Positions 7,859 through 17,879 of a stretch of DNA of 64,000 nt are shown here, in pieces. Below the pieces are notes generated by a model. That model was not told the origin of the DNA and ran no database searches. It saw only the letters and a list, made by a program, of their open reading frames with translations. Within the stretch, counting starts at the first letter, position 1. Each line of letters starts with the position of its first letter. The translations under genes and the position numbers were made by a program. The DNA is from Parabacteroides timonensis (GTDB lineage Bacteria > Bacteroidota > Bacteroidia > Bacteroidales > Tannerellaceae), in contig NZ_LT669941.1 in the NCBI RefSeq assembly GCF_900128505.1, forward strand, positions 2,165,243 to 2,229,242. Reading direction: 5' to 3'.

Positions 7859-9025
7859 CTACTTGATACGTCCTGTGCCATCCAGGAAGTTAAGGTAAGC
7901 CTTCTGGCCGGCAGAGACGTTGACAGCTTCCTGATCTCCTCCGTTTTTCCGATATTCAATCTTATTGTTCAGAATGGTAAACTCGGAGCGCCACCAATCG
8001 GTCGACGTCAACTTGATACACATACGCAAGGCACCGGAAGCCACAAATGCCGGTGAAACAAACTCACCTTCTCCGTTCGGAACGGTAAACTTACGTGCCT
8101 CATCAAATGTATCCCAGCCGCCAGAAGGATCGCCGGTCAGATAGATATCGGGAGAAAGGAATTCGAGGGTATAACTCAAAGCTTTTCCATCCAGAGCAGA
8201 AGTAACAACCATGATATACCAGCCGGCATTCTTCACACCGATATTCTGTCCGCCACTGCCATCATCCACACCGGATACACCAGCATAGGAGGCTGATGCG
8301 TCAGGAACAAGACCTTCCGCATAAGCGACCTGGTTACCGTCCCAAGTGGGTTGGGCATTGAACTTCATCACATTATTTCCTCCGAAATACTGTACGGACC
8401 AGAATTTCCCCGGAGTATCCGTTACCGGAATCATTTCTACCCATTTACCCCAGCTACTTCCGGACGCAAAATCACCTACCAGAAACATCTGAGCGGGTAA
8501 AGATACGGGAGGCTCTACGTTATACCCCAAGACCTTCGGCAGTTCGATTACGTTGGAAACAATCTGTCCCATTCCATTGTTCGACAAAGCAGCGTTCAAA
8601 CGAATATAGACCGGCATCGGTGTTTCCGGCAATTCGGTACTCCCGTTCGATACTTTCCACAAGTCCAATAAAGCCATAGCAAACTCCATTGCATCCACTT
8701 TCAGGTCCGGTAGGATGTAAGTGGTGGACAGAGTGACGTAATTGGCTTTTGTTCCCGCTGTTTCGTCGGCATCCTTGAAGGCGTTTTCCAAAGAAAGTTG
8801 TACCTTATAGGCTGTGGAGGCCACATAGCCGTAGTTGGGTTGCGAACAAGTCAGTTCGATAGTTGAAAGATTCTTCAGGTCATACACATCGGAAGCCTGG
8901 GCCGGAGTGTTCAGGTTGAACTCTGTCGGTTCCTGAAATACCGGATTATCGTCTCTGTCGTCTCCGCAACCGGCCCATAATAATGAACCGGAGAGGAGAA
9001 GAATAAATATATTAAGTTTCTTCAT
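7859..9025 (-). CDS. susE: SusE-like surface starch-binding lipoprotein
   Basis: The 388-residue protein has a lipoprotein signal ending in LWAGC (Cys20). The acidic CGDDRDD that follows matches the Bacteroidetes signal for surface-exposed lipoproteins. The domain order suggests an N-terminal SusE-type domain (about 35-170) and two starch-binding modules of the SusE/SusF C-terminal type: AQMFLVGDFASGSSWGKW at about 178-195, and PDIYLTGDPSGGWD in the second. Such proteins hold starch at the cell surface for the SusCD transporter. It is the last gene of the operon, 22 bases after susD. B. thetaiotaomicron SusE is of similar size. No SusF or SusG gene follows. Confidence 0.9.
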   Translation of the reverse strand: MKKLNIFILLLSGSLLWAGCGDDRDDNPVFQEPTEFNLNTPAQASDVYDLKNLSTIELTCSQPNYGYVASTAYKVQLSLENAFKDADETAGTKANYVTLSTTYILPDLKVDAMEFAMALLDLWKVSNGSTELPETPMPVYIRLNAALSNNGMGQIVSNVIELPKVLGYNVEPPVSLPAQMFLVGDFASGSSWGKWVEMIPVTDTPGKFWSVQYFGGNNVMKFNAQPTWDGNQVAYAEGLVPDASASYAGVSGVDDGSGGQNIGVKNAGWYIMVVTSALDGKALSYTLEFLSPDIYLTGDPSGGWDTFDEARKFTVPNGEGEFVSPAFVASGALRMCIKLTSTDWWRSEFTILNNKIEYRKNGGDQEAVNVSAGQKAYLNFLDGTGRIK

Positions 9026-9047
9026 TTGTTTACAGATTTAGATGTTT

Positions 9048-10679
9048 TTACTTCAATGATTCATAACCAGGGTTCTGAACCAGATTCGGATTGGCTGTCA
9101 GGTCGCGGTCGCTGATCGGATAGATATTGAAACGACTGTCGATATTGGCCACACCTTCCAGTGTACCCCCTTTATAAGCCCAGGCATAATCTTTCGTGAA
9201 CTTACCAAAACGAACCAGGTCTGAACGGCGTTGGCCTTCCCAGTATAATTCGCGGGCACGTTCGTCGAGGATAAAGTCGAGCGTGAGATCGGATGCTGTG
9301 ATATTGGCACTCTTATCTCCATTAGCCCGTTCGCGAAGCAAGTTTACGTATTCAACAGCTTGTGCCTTATTGGTGCCGGCGGCATTGCGGGCTGCACATT
9401 CTGCATAAATCAGATAGATATCTGCTAAACGGAACAATGGGAAATCGGTGTTCGGATCGGGAGTCGGCGTTACCGGTGCACCGTCCCAGCCCAGGTTGGT
9501 GAATTTATAACATAGATAGCCTGAGTTCCAGTCCTGCATTTTCGATTCAGGCGTGCGTGTTCCAGCACCGTCATAAAAAGCATACCGTTTATCTTTCTTT
9601 ACCAAACTACCATGGCTATCCGTACCGGCCTCCGGGCTTCCACTGAAGAATTCGATCATCTGCTGTGTCGGCTTCAGGCAAGTCCAGGAAGAAGACATAC
9701 CAAACCACGTTTGATCCATATCGCCTCCATAAGCAGCAGCAGTCAACATAATTGTACTACCGAAGCTTTTTGCATTGACGTTGTCAAAGGGAATGGCGTA
9801 AATGATTTCGTTCTTATGCGTACCGGTCAGATGGTTTTCGCCACAGAACAGGTTAGCATAATTATCTTCCAGACCGAAGCCGGCATCGATCACTTTTTTG
9901 GCATAGACAGCTGCTTTATCATACATCGGTGTGCCGACGTAGACTTCCGCATTCAGATACATCTTGGCCAGAAGCGTGTTAATGACAGGTTTGGTTACAC
10001 GCCCGTAAGTTACCATAGAAGGTGTTTCGTCCAGGTTTCCGTTCTCAGAAAGATCGACCAGTTCGGCAACGATCTTATCAAAAAGGGCCTGTGCTCCTAT
10101 TTGTGACGGCTTCCAAGATTTATCGTCCGTTGGACTATCGTCCCATACAAGACCCGGATTACGGTAAAGGTCTATCAGGTAATAATAGTTCATGGCACGC
10201 AGACCGCGTACCTGGTCACGATATTTCTGAACATCAGGGATATTACTTTCATCAGAGTAAACATCCAGGAATTCCTTACAATAACGGACATTCAACATAG
10301 CACGCTGATAGAAAGAATAGGCGTACGGCAAAGTATAATCCCAGTTGAGCTGGCATAATTCAACGATACCTTCATCCGCCCAGTTCCAGATCGCCTCATC
10401 GGAAGGGAACAACTGCAAAGAAAGCAATCCGCGGAGAAATACCAGCGAACCCTGATCGCCTCCTTGTAAATCGGGTTCAACATTCGGATCGGACGAGTTA
10501 CCCGACAGGCCGAAGCCGGAATAGATTTTTGCCAGAAACGCCTGACAATCGGCTGCGTTGTGGATAGACTGGCTGGATTTATCCAGTATAGGTTCCTGGT
10601 CCAGATCCCCCAGACAGGATGTAGCCCAGACGCAACATAAAGAAGCAATGCCTAACGATATATATTTTTTCAGTTTCAT
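9048..10679 (-). CDS. susD: SusD-like starch-binding outer-membrane lipoprotein
   Basis: This 543-residue RagB/SusD-family lipoprotein has its signal peptide ending at ATSC (Cys22). CLGDLDQEP carries the acidic surface-export signal. The N-terminal SusD-like region (about 23-230) includes RGLRAMNYYYLIDLYRNPGLV in outline, the TPR-rich signature of the family. The C-terminal region carries FPLFRLADIYLIYAECAARN and ERARELYWEGQRRSDLVRFGKF, both diagnostic. SusD forms the lid of the SusC barrel and delivers glycan to it. The susC stop lies 12 bases upstream. Start, length and family are clear; starch specificity is inferred from the neighbours, not from this protein alone. Confidence 0.95.
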   Translation of the reverse strand: MKLKKYISLGIASLCCVWATSCLGDLDQEPILDKSSQSIHNAADCQAFLAKIYSGFGLSGNSSDPNVEPDLQGGDQGSLVFLRGLLSLQLFPSDEAIWNWADEGIVELCQLNWDYTLPYAYSFYQRAMLNVRYCKEFLDVYSDESNIPDVQKYRDQVRGLRAMNYYYLIDLYRNPGLVWDDSPTDDKSWKPSQIGAQALFDKIVAELVDLSENGNLDETPSMVTYGRVTKPVINTLLAKMYLNAEVYVGTPMYDKAAVYAKKVIDAGFGLEDNYANLFCGENHLTGTHKNEIIYAIPFDNVNAKSFGSTIMLTAAAYGGDMDQTWFGMSSSWTCLKPTQQMIEFFSGSPEAGTDSHGSLVKKDKRYAFYDGAGTRTPESKMQDWNSGYLCYKFTNLGWDGAPVTPTPDPNTDFPLFRLADIYLIYAECAARNAAGTNKAQAVEYVNLLRERANGDKSANITASDLTLDFILDERARELYWEGQRRSDLVRFGKFTKDYAWAYKGGTLEGVANIDSRFNIYPISDRDLTANPNLVQNPGYESLK

Positions 10680-10691
10680 GATCGATACGTT

Positions 10692-13600
10692 TTAGAAATT
10701 AATGTTAACACCGAACAATACAGTTACCGGACGAGGATAAACGTTGTTATCCATACCGTCGTTCACTTCAGGATCGAGACCGTCATATTTAGTAATGATG
10801 ATCGGGTTCTGTACGGTTGCATAGAAACGGGCGTTACAGCCTTTTACCAGGAACCGGTCTACATTATATCCCAATGTAATATTATCAATCTTGAGAAATG
10901 ATGCGTTCTGGATATAGTAGTCGGACAAACGTTGACGTGACTGGAAGCCGGTTTTCAATACCGATGTAGGTTTATTACTCAACGCATTGTTTCCGAACAA
11001 TTCGTTGACGCCCAATGCAGCATTGGCTGCCGTTGCGTTAAAGTTGTAATTACCCAGGCTGATACGTCCGTTGAAACCGAAGTCCCAATTCTTGTAAGTA
11101 AATTTTGAGTTAAAGCCCATCAGGACATCTGCCACCGGGTTCTTATAGCGATACAGGTCGTTGTCGGTTATCACACCGTCACCGTTACGGTCTACGTATT
11201 CTCCTTCGATAGGATTTCCATTGGCATCATAAACCTGCTGGAATACATAGAATGAACCCGGTGCATATCCGACACTGTGGATTTTCAGGCGTAAACCTCC
11301 ATCACCACCTGTCGACTCGTAACGTTTACCTGGAGAGTCCGAGTTATCGTTATAGGTCAGTTCCGTAATCTTTGTTTTGTTGTAAGCTACATTAAATCCC
11401 AGATCCCAGCTAAAATCGCGGCTTACGAAGGGGCGGGTATTGATAGAAAACTCAACTCCCTTATTCTCCAATGAGCCGATATTCGATACGACATACTCGG
11501 CAAAGTCGGTACCTGCCGGAACGTTTACTTCCGCATTGATCAGGTCTTTTGTCTTACGGAAATAGCCATCGACAGAACCGGTGATCCGGCCGTTCAGGAA
11601 ACCATAGTCGAAACCGACGTTGTAAGTCGTCGTCGTTTCCCATTTCAAATTCGGGTTGGCGGCAGTCGGAGCCATTACATTTACCCAGGTAACGTTTCCT
11701 GCAGCATCATAAGTCGGATACATAGCTCCCCCTTTTCCATCCCGATAGAAAGAAAGGTACGGATAATCGCCCTGGTTGATATCCTGCTGTCCGGTAACAC
11801 CCCAGCCTAAACGCAGTTTCAGTTCATCCAAATTACTGAAATCTTTCATGAAGCCTTCTTCGTTAATCTTCCAACCCAAAGCCAGTGACGGGAATAGTCC
11901 CCAACGCTTGTTCTTGGCAAAACGGGAAGAAGCATCATCACGTAGGGTGAAAGTCAACAGGTATTTTTCCATCAGCGAATAGTTCATACGACCGTAGAAA
12001 GATGCAAGTACATATTTCGTATCTGTTTCCTTAAACTCATTACTTACTGTTGTATTCTGTCCGAATGTTTCGGGTTTGCGGGACAGATAGTAAGTCACAT
12101 TGTCTGTTTTAGTACGGTAACTCTGGTAAGAATATCCGGCCATGATATCGAAACGGCTGGCCAATGAAGGCAATTCTTTCGCATATTGAGCATAGAAATC
12201 GAACAGTTTGTTATTATGTGAACTGTTATAGATACGGTTGCTTCCGGTGGCATCGTCGTCCGGCTGGTAAGAACCGGGAGCGTTCGGATCGACATATTTT
12301 TTACCTTCTACGGAGGCATAATCGATACCCATATTCATATTGAACCGCAAGTCTGGTAAGAAATGCAGTTTGTAATCGAACTGAGCATTTCCGATAAAAG
12401 ACTTTGCCGTTGAACGGTCGTTAGTCATTTCCAACATGGAGACCGGGTTGACACCGGCTGAAGTCGACCTTGTTCCGTCAGGCGTATAATCACCAGTCCA
12501 AGTGAAAAAGCCACCGTACTTACTATTATTATATACCGGCTTGGTAGGATCGAAAGCGACAGCACTGCCCAAGGCGCCGGTATCAGCAAAACGGTTCTTA
12601 ATATAAACACCTTTACCATTCAGGTTTACGTGCAGATGATCGTTGAAGAAAGTCGGAGTCAACGAAAGACTTCCCGTATAACGCTGAAAGTTGGATGTTT
12701 TCAGAATACCGTTCTGATCGGTATATCCGAAAGAGACACGATAAGGCATAAATTCCTTTACAGAGCCATACGCACTGATATTATGATCGGTTGAGACTGA
12801 AGTGCGCAACACTTCGTCCTGCCAGTCTGTACTGACCCCCGGATAGAGGTTCAATGCAGTCCGCATTCCTTCTGTTGTACTCGGTGAATTTGTGATATAA
12901 TCGCGGAACTCATCGGCACTCATCACATCCATTTTATTACGCTTGGTACTGATCGATACATTTCCGCTATAATTAATCTTCACACTGCCGCTCTTTCCTT
13001 TCTTTGTCGTGATGATGATAACACCATTCGACGCACGAGAACCGTAAATTGCTGTTGCCGAGGCATCCTTCAAGACTGTAAAAGATTCGATATCAGCCGG
13101 ATTGATCGTGCTCAACGGGTTACTTAACCCGTCGGGAGCACTATTACTCATAATCACACCGTCGATAACAACCAACGGGTCATTCTTTGCTGACAAAGAA
13201 GAACCTCCACGAATACGGATCGTAGAAGACGAACCCGGTTGTCCGGTAGAAGAGGCAACAGAGACACCTGCTACTTTACCCATCAACATATCCTGCGGAC
13301 TGACCTGCAATCCCCGGTTCTTCTCGTCCGGTTTGATGGCAGTGACAGATCCGGTGGCATCATTTTTCTTTACTGTACCGTAACCGATCACGACTACGTC
13401 TTCCAACATCTGGGAATCTTCTTCCAAAAGAATATTCATGTTGGCAGCAGCCGGAAGTTCCAATGCTTTATATCCGATAAACGATACGGAAAGGATCTGA
13501 CCTTTGGAAGCAGACAACATAAACTGACCGTCTACATCGGTGACAGTACCGTTCGTTGTCCCTTTTATAATGACATTCGCCCCGATAACCGGTTCTCCTG

Positions 13601-13709
13601 TAGGATCTTTCACAACTCCAGTCACTGTTATTTGCTGGGCAAACACAGAGATGGACATACACAAGCCTGCGATGAGTATCAACAAAGCTTTAAACCTTAA
13701 ACGTTTCAT
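10692..13709 (-). CDS. susC: SusC-like TonB-dependent outer-membrane transporter
   Basis: This 1005-residue SusC/RagA-family protein imports oligosaccharides across the outer membrane using TonB energy. After a signal peptide (about 1-24, ending VFAQ), a carboxypeptidase-regulatory-like domain (about 26-100, VTGVVKDPTGEPVIGANV) is followed by a TonB-box-like MLEDVVVIGYGTVKK near 102-116. The plug (about 117-240, with IRIRGGSSLSAKNDPLVVID) and a 22-strand barrel follow, ending in the usual terminal phenylalanine (FGVNINF). It pairs with the following susD. B. thetaiotaomicron SusC is of nearly the same length. No N-terminal sigma-signalling domain is present, so it is not an ECF-trans-envelope type receptor. 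Confidence 0.96.
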   Translation of the reverse strand: MKRLRFKALLILIAGLCMSISVFAQQITVTGVVKDPTGEPVIGANVIIKGTTNGTVTDVDGQFMLSASKGQILSVSFIGYKALELPAAANMNILLEEDSQMLEDVVVIGYGTVKKNDATGSVTAIKPDEKNRGLQVSPQDMLMGKVAGVSVASSTGQPGSSSTIRIRGGSSLSAKNDPLVVIDGVIMSNSAPDGLSNPLSTINPADIESFTVLKDASATAIYGSRASNGVIIITTKKGKSGSVKINYSGNVSISTKRNKMDVMSADEFRDYITNSPSTTEGMRTALNLYPGVSTDWQDEVLRTSVSTDHNISAYGSVKEFMPYRVSFGYTDQNGILKTSNFQRYTGSLSLTPTFFNDHLHVNLNGKGVYIKNRFADTGALGSAVAFDPTKPVYNNSKYGGFFTWTGDYTPDGTRSTSAGVNPVSMLEMTNDRSTAKSFIGNAQFDYKLHFLPDLRFNMNMGIDYASVEGKKYVDPNAPGSYQPDDDATGSNRIYNSSHNNKLFDFYAQYAKELPSLASRFDIMAGYSYQSYRTKTDNVTYYLSRKPETFGQNTTVSNEFKETDTKYVLASFYGRMNYSLMEKYLLTFTLRDDASSRFAKNKRWGLFPSLALGWKINEEGFMKDFSNLDELKLRLGWGVTGQQDINQGDYPYLSFYRDGKGGAMYPTYDAAGNVTWVNVMAPTAANPNLKWETTTTYNVGFDYGFLNGRITGSVDGYFRKTKDLINAEVNVPAGTDFAEYVVSNIGSLENKGVEFSINTRPFVSRDFSWDLGFNVAYNKTKITELTYNDNSDSPGKRYESTGGDGGLRLKIHSVGYAPGSFYVFQQVYDANGNPIEGEYVDRNGDGVITDNDLYRYKNPVADVLMGFNSKFTYKNWDFGFNGRISLGNYNFNATAANAALGVNELFGNNALSNKPTSVLKTGFQSRQRLSDYYIQNASFLKIDNITLGYNVDRFLVKGCNARFYATVQNPIIITKYDGLDPEVNDGMDNNVYPRPVTVLFGVNINF

Positions 13710-13766
13710 GTGCTTAAATTTAAGTTCTTTACAAGTTTACTTAATAACCTTAACAATCCTTATACC

Positions 13767-15977
13767 TTATAGATTTTTTAACCCTTTTATATCTTTCAGC
13801 TCTTTCACCTCGCAGATACTGATCGCGTAGCCACCACCGCTGGCAGCCTTCAAATTCAATTTGCTCTTGTTTGTCAACAGTCCTTTCTTAATAGTATAGG
13901 CCTGCGGATTATTTTTCCAGTCGGCATCTTTTGCATCGGCATATACTGTTGCGATGTATTTCTTACCCGGTTCGAGGAAGTCGAAAGAAAGACGTGAGTC
14001 ATGCCCGTTCTCGTCTGCCGTACAACCGACAAACCAGTCACCTGTACCTTTTGCCTTACGTGCAATCGTGATATAATCGCCCGGCTCGGCTTCCAGATAA
14101 AGGGATTTTTCCCAATCGAGAGCAACATCTTTGATGAACTGGAAAGCATCGGCATATTGTTCGTAATGTTCGGGAATATCGGCAGCCATTTGAAGCGGGC
14201 TGTACATCGTTACGTAAAGAGCCAATTGGCGTGCCAGCGTGGAACGTACCTGTGAGGTGTTCGACGAGTTCATCGCACTGCAATGTGTTTCGAAAATACC
14301 CGGTGTATAATCCATCGGGCCACCGATCAGACGGGTGAACGGGAGGATCGTGGTATGGTCGACATTATTACCTCCGAACGATTCATACTCGGTTCCGCGA
14401 GCCGATTCGTTTCCGATCAGGTTCGGGTACGTACGGCACAGGCCGGTCGGACGGGTGGCTTCATGGGCGTTTACCATAATCTTATAATCAGCAGCTTTCT
14501 TTACGGCATACAGATAATGGTTACACATCCACTGTCCGTAATGATGTTCGCCGCGAGGGATGATATCACCTACATAACCGCTTTTCACACTGTTATATCC
14601 ATTGTCTACCATGAACTGATACGCTTTGTCCATATGGCGTTCATAGTTACGTACGGAAGCCGAAGTTTCATGGTGCATCATCATCTTGATACCTTTGCTT
14701 GCCGCATAACGGTGGATTTCCTGTACATCGAAATCCGGATAAGGAGTTACGAAGTCGAACACATAATCTTTACTCTTTCCGAACCAGTCTTCCCAACCTT
14801 CATTCCATCCTTCCACCAGGACAGCATCGAAACCATTGGCAGCTGCAAAGTCGATATAACGTTTCACATTAGCCATATTGGCTGAATGGCGACCATTCGG
14901 TTTCACCTTTGTGTAATCCGTTTCGCCCAATTTGACACTGCTCAACTCATCCGTATAAGCCCATGTTCCTTTATTGGTGATCATATCCCACCAGATACCG
15001 ATATATTTAACCGGCTTGATCCAGGAAACATCTTCCAGTTTACAAGGTTCGTTCAGATTCAGAGTGATGCGTGAAGCCAGGATGTCACGCGCATCGTCAC
15101 TCACGATAACTGTTCTCCACGGAGACTGGCACGGCGTTTGTAAATACCCCTTGTCCCCTTTTGCATCCGGAGTAAGCCAGGATTCGAAGACCATATTCTT
15201 ATCATCCAGATTGAGGTGCATACAAGAATAGTCTACCAAAGCTGCCTCATGCAGGTTGATATACAAACCATCCTCCGATTTCATCATCAACGGTGTCTGA
15301 ACGCCAGTCTGGGAAAAAGGCGTTTGTGAAGAGTTAGGCGTAACGGCTTCTTTCATCAACCCGCGGATCTCGCTCAGGCGGGAAGTCATCGTGCTGTATT
15401 CCTGTGTGTCGTAATCGCCCGGCAACCAGAACGCCTTATGGTCGCCCGCCATGGCAAACTGCGACTTTTCATCCTTGATCACGAAATAATTCAGCTCCTT
15501 CTGCTGGGGAAATTCATAACGGAAACCCAACCCGTCATTAAACAGGCGAAAACGGATAACGATAGAACGGTCGTTTGCCGGTTGATCCAACGTAACGGCC
15601 AGTTCATTATACTGATTACGAATTTCTTTTTCTTCCCCCCATACCGGTTGCCAAGTTTCATCGAAAGCAACCGTGCGGGTATCCGTTATTTTAAATCCGT
15701 CATACAGGTTCGTCTTTTTATCCAACGCAGCAACATCTTTGCGTTGTTTGAACTCGAAGTCGACAGCGGCATCCGCATCTTCCTTCTTCAACTCCAACCC
15801 TAGTTTACTGGGTTTGATCACTTCTTTCTGTTTATAACTCAGGTCATAAACCGGTGCACCCTTTTCATCCAGCTTGAAAGTCATTTTCAGATTTCCATCC
15901 GGTGAAAGTAATTGTTGGGCGTATGACACCGCACAGCAGCCGAACAATGCGGCCAAAAATAAAATACTACGTTTCAT
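13767..15977 (-). CDS. susB: Periplasmic GH97 alpha-glucosidase, SusB-like
   Basis: Glycoside hydrolase family 97 enzyme, 736 residues from the ATG at 15977. A longer frame from 16013 adds twelve residues before the obvious signal peptide and is unlikely. SusB releases glucose from malto-oligosaccharides by inversion. Three glutamates lie at a constant two-residue offset from those I recall for B. thetaiotaomicron SusB: Glu437 in HHETSAS, Glu506 in NAHEATRPTG and Glu530 in ESARGTEYE. That supports the inverting branch rather than the retaining one. The order is an N-terminal beta-sandwich (about 25-270), a TIM barrel (about 315-600) and a C-terminal beta domain. The signal peptide ends VSYAQ without a lipobox Cys, so it is periplasmic. 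The gap to susC is 57 bases. Confidence 0.93.
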   Translation of the reverse strand: MKRSILFLAALFGCCAVSYAQQLLSPDGNLKMTFKLDEKGAPVYDLSYKQKEVIKPSKLGLELKKEDADAAVDFEFKQRKDVAALDKKTNLYDGFKITDTRTVAFDETWQPVWGEEKEIRNQYNELAVTLDQPANDRSIVIRFRLFNDGLGFRYEFPQQKELNYFVIKDEKSQFAMAGDHKAFWLPGDYDTQEYSTMTSRLSEIRGLMKEAVTPNSSQTPFSQTGVQTPLMMKSEDGLYINLHEAALVDYSCMHLNLDDKNMVFESWLTPDAKGDKGYLQTPCQSPWRTVIVSDDARDILASRITLNLNEPCKLEDVSWIKPVKYIGIWWDMITNKGTWAYTDELSSVKLGETDYTKVKPNGRHSANMANVKRYIDFAAANGFDAVLVEGWNEGWEDWFGKSKDYVFDFVTPYPDFDVQEIHRYAASKGIKMMMHHETSASVRNYERHMDKAYQFMVDNGYNSVKSGYVGDIIPRGEHHYGQWMCNHYLYAVKKAADYKIMVNAHEATRPTGLCRTYPNLIGNESARGTEYESFGGNNVDHTTILPFTRLIGGPMDYTPGIFETHCSAMNSSNTSQVRSTLARQLALYVTMYSPLQMAADIPEHYEQYADAFQFIKDVALDWEKSLYLEAEPGDYITIARKAKGTGDWFVGCTADENGHDSRLSFDFLEPGKKYIATVYADAKDADWKNNPQAYTIKKGLLTNKSKLNLKAASGGGYAISICEVKELKDIKGLKNL

Positions 15978-16002
15978 GGTGTTTTTATGATTTATATTAA
16001 CA

Positions 16003-17847
16003 TTAAAATTCAAGGATCACAACATCTCTTGCAGAAAGAGACAGGGAAGAATCCAACCGGATATTCTTGCCACTCAGCAACTCATTAGCCGAAGAAGCAG
16101 GGAGAATTTCCCGGTAGGGAGCAAGGTCAAGCATTTTCTTTTCATCCGTACCGTTCAGGAAAACGACAATGGAACGGTTACCCAATCGTCTTTCGTAGAC
16201 ATAAACACCGTTGCGCGGAATGAAATGTGTATAGGAACCTTTGGCGACCACCTCATTTCCGGCACGCCACCGAAGGAGTTTCTGCATATAGGCGAATGCT
16301 TCCGTCTGCAACGAATCACGTCCTGCCGGGGTGAACGCATTTACTTTATCTCCTTTCCAGCCTCCGGGAAAATCGTTACGCAAAACACCGTCGCCGTTCG
16401 CTTTATCACCGGCCATCAATATTTCTGTTCCGTAATAGATCTGGGGAATCCCACGGACAGTCAACAGAAAAGCCAGTGCCTGTTTGTAACGGTTCAGGTC
16501 GGAAGACGGTTTCGTTTTATAGAAGCGTGAGGTATCGTGGTTATCCAGGAATACCAACAGGTTCATCGGATTGGCATACACAATATCCTGTGACAGATAA
16601 TCATAAATCTTCGCCAGCCCTCTGTCCCACTCGTTCGTTTCCTCATCGAAAACATACGACATCAGACCATTCAACGGAAAGTCCATCACGGTAGGTAAAT
16701 AAGAATTGCGAGGATAAGCCACCTTACTGTCTTCCTGCCAGAAAGAAACACCCACATTGCTGCCAAGCCAGGTTTCGCCGACAATATTGAAATCAGGATA
16801 TTCCGTTTTGACCGCCCGGCACCAGCGTGCCATCATCTCAAAGTCAGCATACGGATGTGTGTCCTGACGGATACCGTCTATTCCGGCATATTCGATCCAC
16901 CAGATACTATTCTGTATCAGATAGGTAGCCACATGACGATTGCGTTGGTTCAGGTCGGGCATGGATTCAGTGAACCAGCCGTCCACACTTTTCGTCTTGT
17001 CATAATCCGAACGGTGTATATCCATTTGCGGCATAGTCTGATAAGAAGTCTGTGTGTAATTATCCTGGAAGTTGAACCAGTTGTCGGACGGTTTATCTTT
17101 AAAGAAGAAATGTTCGCTGCCACAATGGTTGAAGATCATATCCATCACAATCTTCAAACCCTTATTATGGGCAGCATCTACCATCCGGCAGAAGTCCTGA
17201 TTACTACCCAAACGCGGATCGACGGCATAATAATCAGTGATCGCATAGCCGTGGTAAGAACCTTCGCGCATGTTGTTTTCCAGGATAGGGTTCAACCAGA
17301 TAGCTGTCACACCCAGATCGGTAAAGTAATCCAGATGATTTTCTATTCCTTGAATATCACCTCCGTGACGGGCGAAAGAATCGGAACGGTCTACCTTGTT
17401 TTCCAACATTCCCGTAACACGGTCGTTGTCGGGATTGCCATTCGCGAAGCGGTCGGGCATGATCAGATATAATACATCGAAAGCATCAAAACCTTTTGCA
17501 CCGGCAGGACTGTCTTTGCGGTCTTTGATCTGATAAGGAATAACGGTCTGCTCACCGTCCTTCTTCAAAATGATATCGAATTGTTGCGGAGTCGTCTCCG
17601 TCAAATCCAAGTATACTAATAAGTAATTGGGATTTTCTAACCGGACAATTTCTTTGATACGGATATCCGAAGCCGACAGAGATATATTATCTGTGGAGAT
17701 ATCGTTACCGTATAATAAAATCTGCAACTCGGTATTCTGCATGCCGGACCACCAGAATGCCGGTTCTGTTTTCTGAACATTCAAAGCCGATATTCCGGGT
17801 AGATTGAAGGTCAGACATAATACAATCGTAATAATAATTTGTTTCAT
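16003..17847 (-). CDS. susA: Periplasmic GH13 alpha-amylase/neopullulanase, SusA-like
   Basis: The start is placed at the ATG at 17847, which begins a clear signal peptide (MKQIIITIVLCLTFNLP). The frame is open further upstream to 17958, but that region contains the promoter. The enzyme has 614 residues. All four GH13 regions are present: DMIFNH, GIDGIRQD (nucleophile Asp329), IVGETW (acid/base Glu358) and FLDNHDTSR (Asp438). An N-terminal beta domain of about 100 residues precedes the barrel, as in neopullulanases. No lipobox Cys follows the signal peptide, so it should be periplasmic and cleave imported maltodextrins. It is the first gene of the operon, and the 25 bases before susB mark a tight unit. 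Confidence 0.94.
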   Translation of the reverse strand: MKQIIITIVLCLTFNLPGISALNVQKTEPAFWWSGMQNTELQILLYGNDISTDNISLSASDIRIKEIVRLENPNYLLVYLDLTETTPQQFDIILKKDGEQTVIPYQIKDRKDSPAGAKGFDAFDVLYLIMPDRFANGNPDNDRVTGMLENKVDRSDSFARHGGDIQGIENHLDYFTDLGVTAIWLNPILENNMREGSYHGYAITDYYAVDPRLGSNQDFCRMVDAAHNKGLKIVMDMIFNHCGSEHFFFKDKPSDNWFNFQDNYTQTSYQTMPQMDIHRSDYDKTKSVDGWFTESMPDLNQRNRHVATYLIQNSIWWIEYAGIDGIRQDTHPYADFEMMARWCRAVKTEYPDFNIVGETWLGSNVGVSFWQEDSKVAYPRNSYLPTVMDFPLNGLMSYVFDEETNEWDRGLAKIYDYLSQDIVYANPMNLLVFLDNHDTSRFYKTKPSSDLNRYKQALAFLLTVRGIPQIYYGTEILMAGDKANGDGVLRNDFPGGWKGDKVNAFTPAGRDSLQTEAFAYMQKLLRWRAGNEVVAKGSYTHFIPRNGVYVYERRLGNRSIVVFLNGTDEKKMLDLAPYREILPASSANELLSGKNIRLDSSLSLSARDVVILEF

Positions 17848-17871
17848 GGATGATTTGTTTGTTAACGGAAG

Positions 17872-17879
17872 CAAATGTA
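17872..17879 (-). promoter_or_regulatory. -7 promoter element of the starch operon
   Basis: TACATTTG on the minus strand, a perfect TAnnTTTG, lies 24 bases upstream of the susA ATG. It sets the start at 17847, because longer frames would begin upstream of the promoter. I see no good -33 TTTG, which would suit a promoter that needs an activator such as SusR. Confidence 0.6.
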
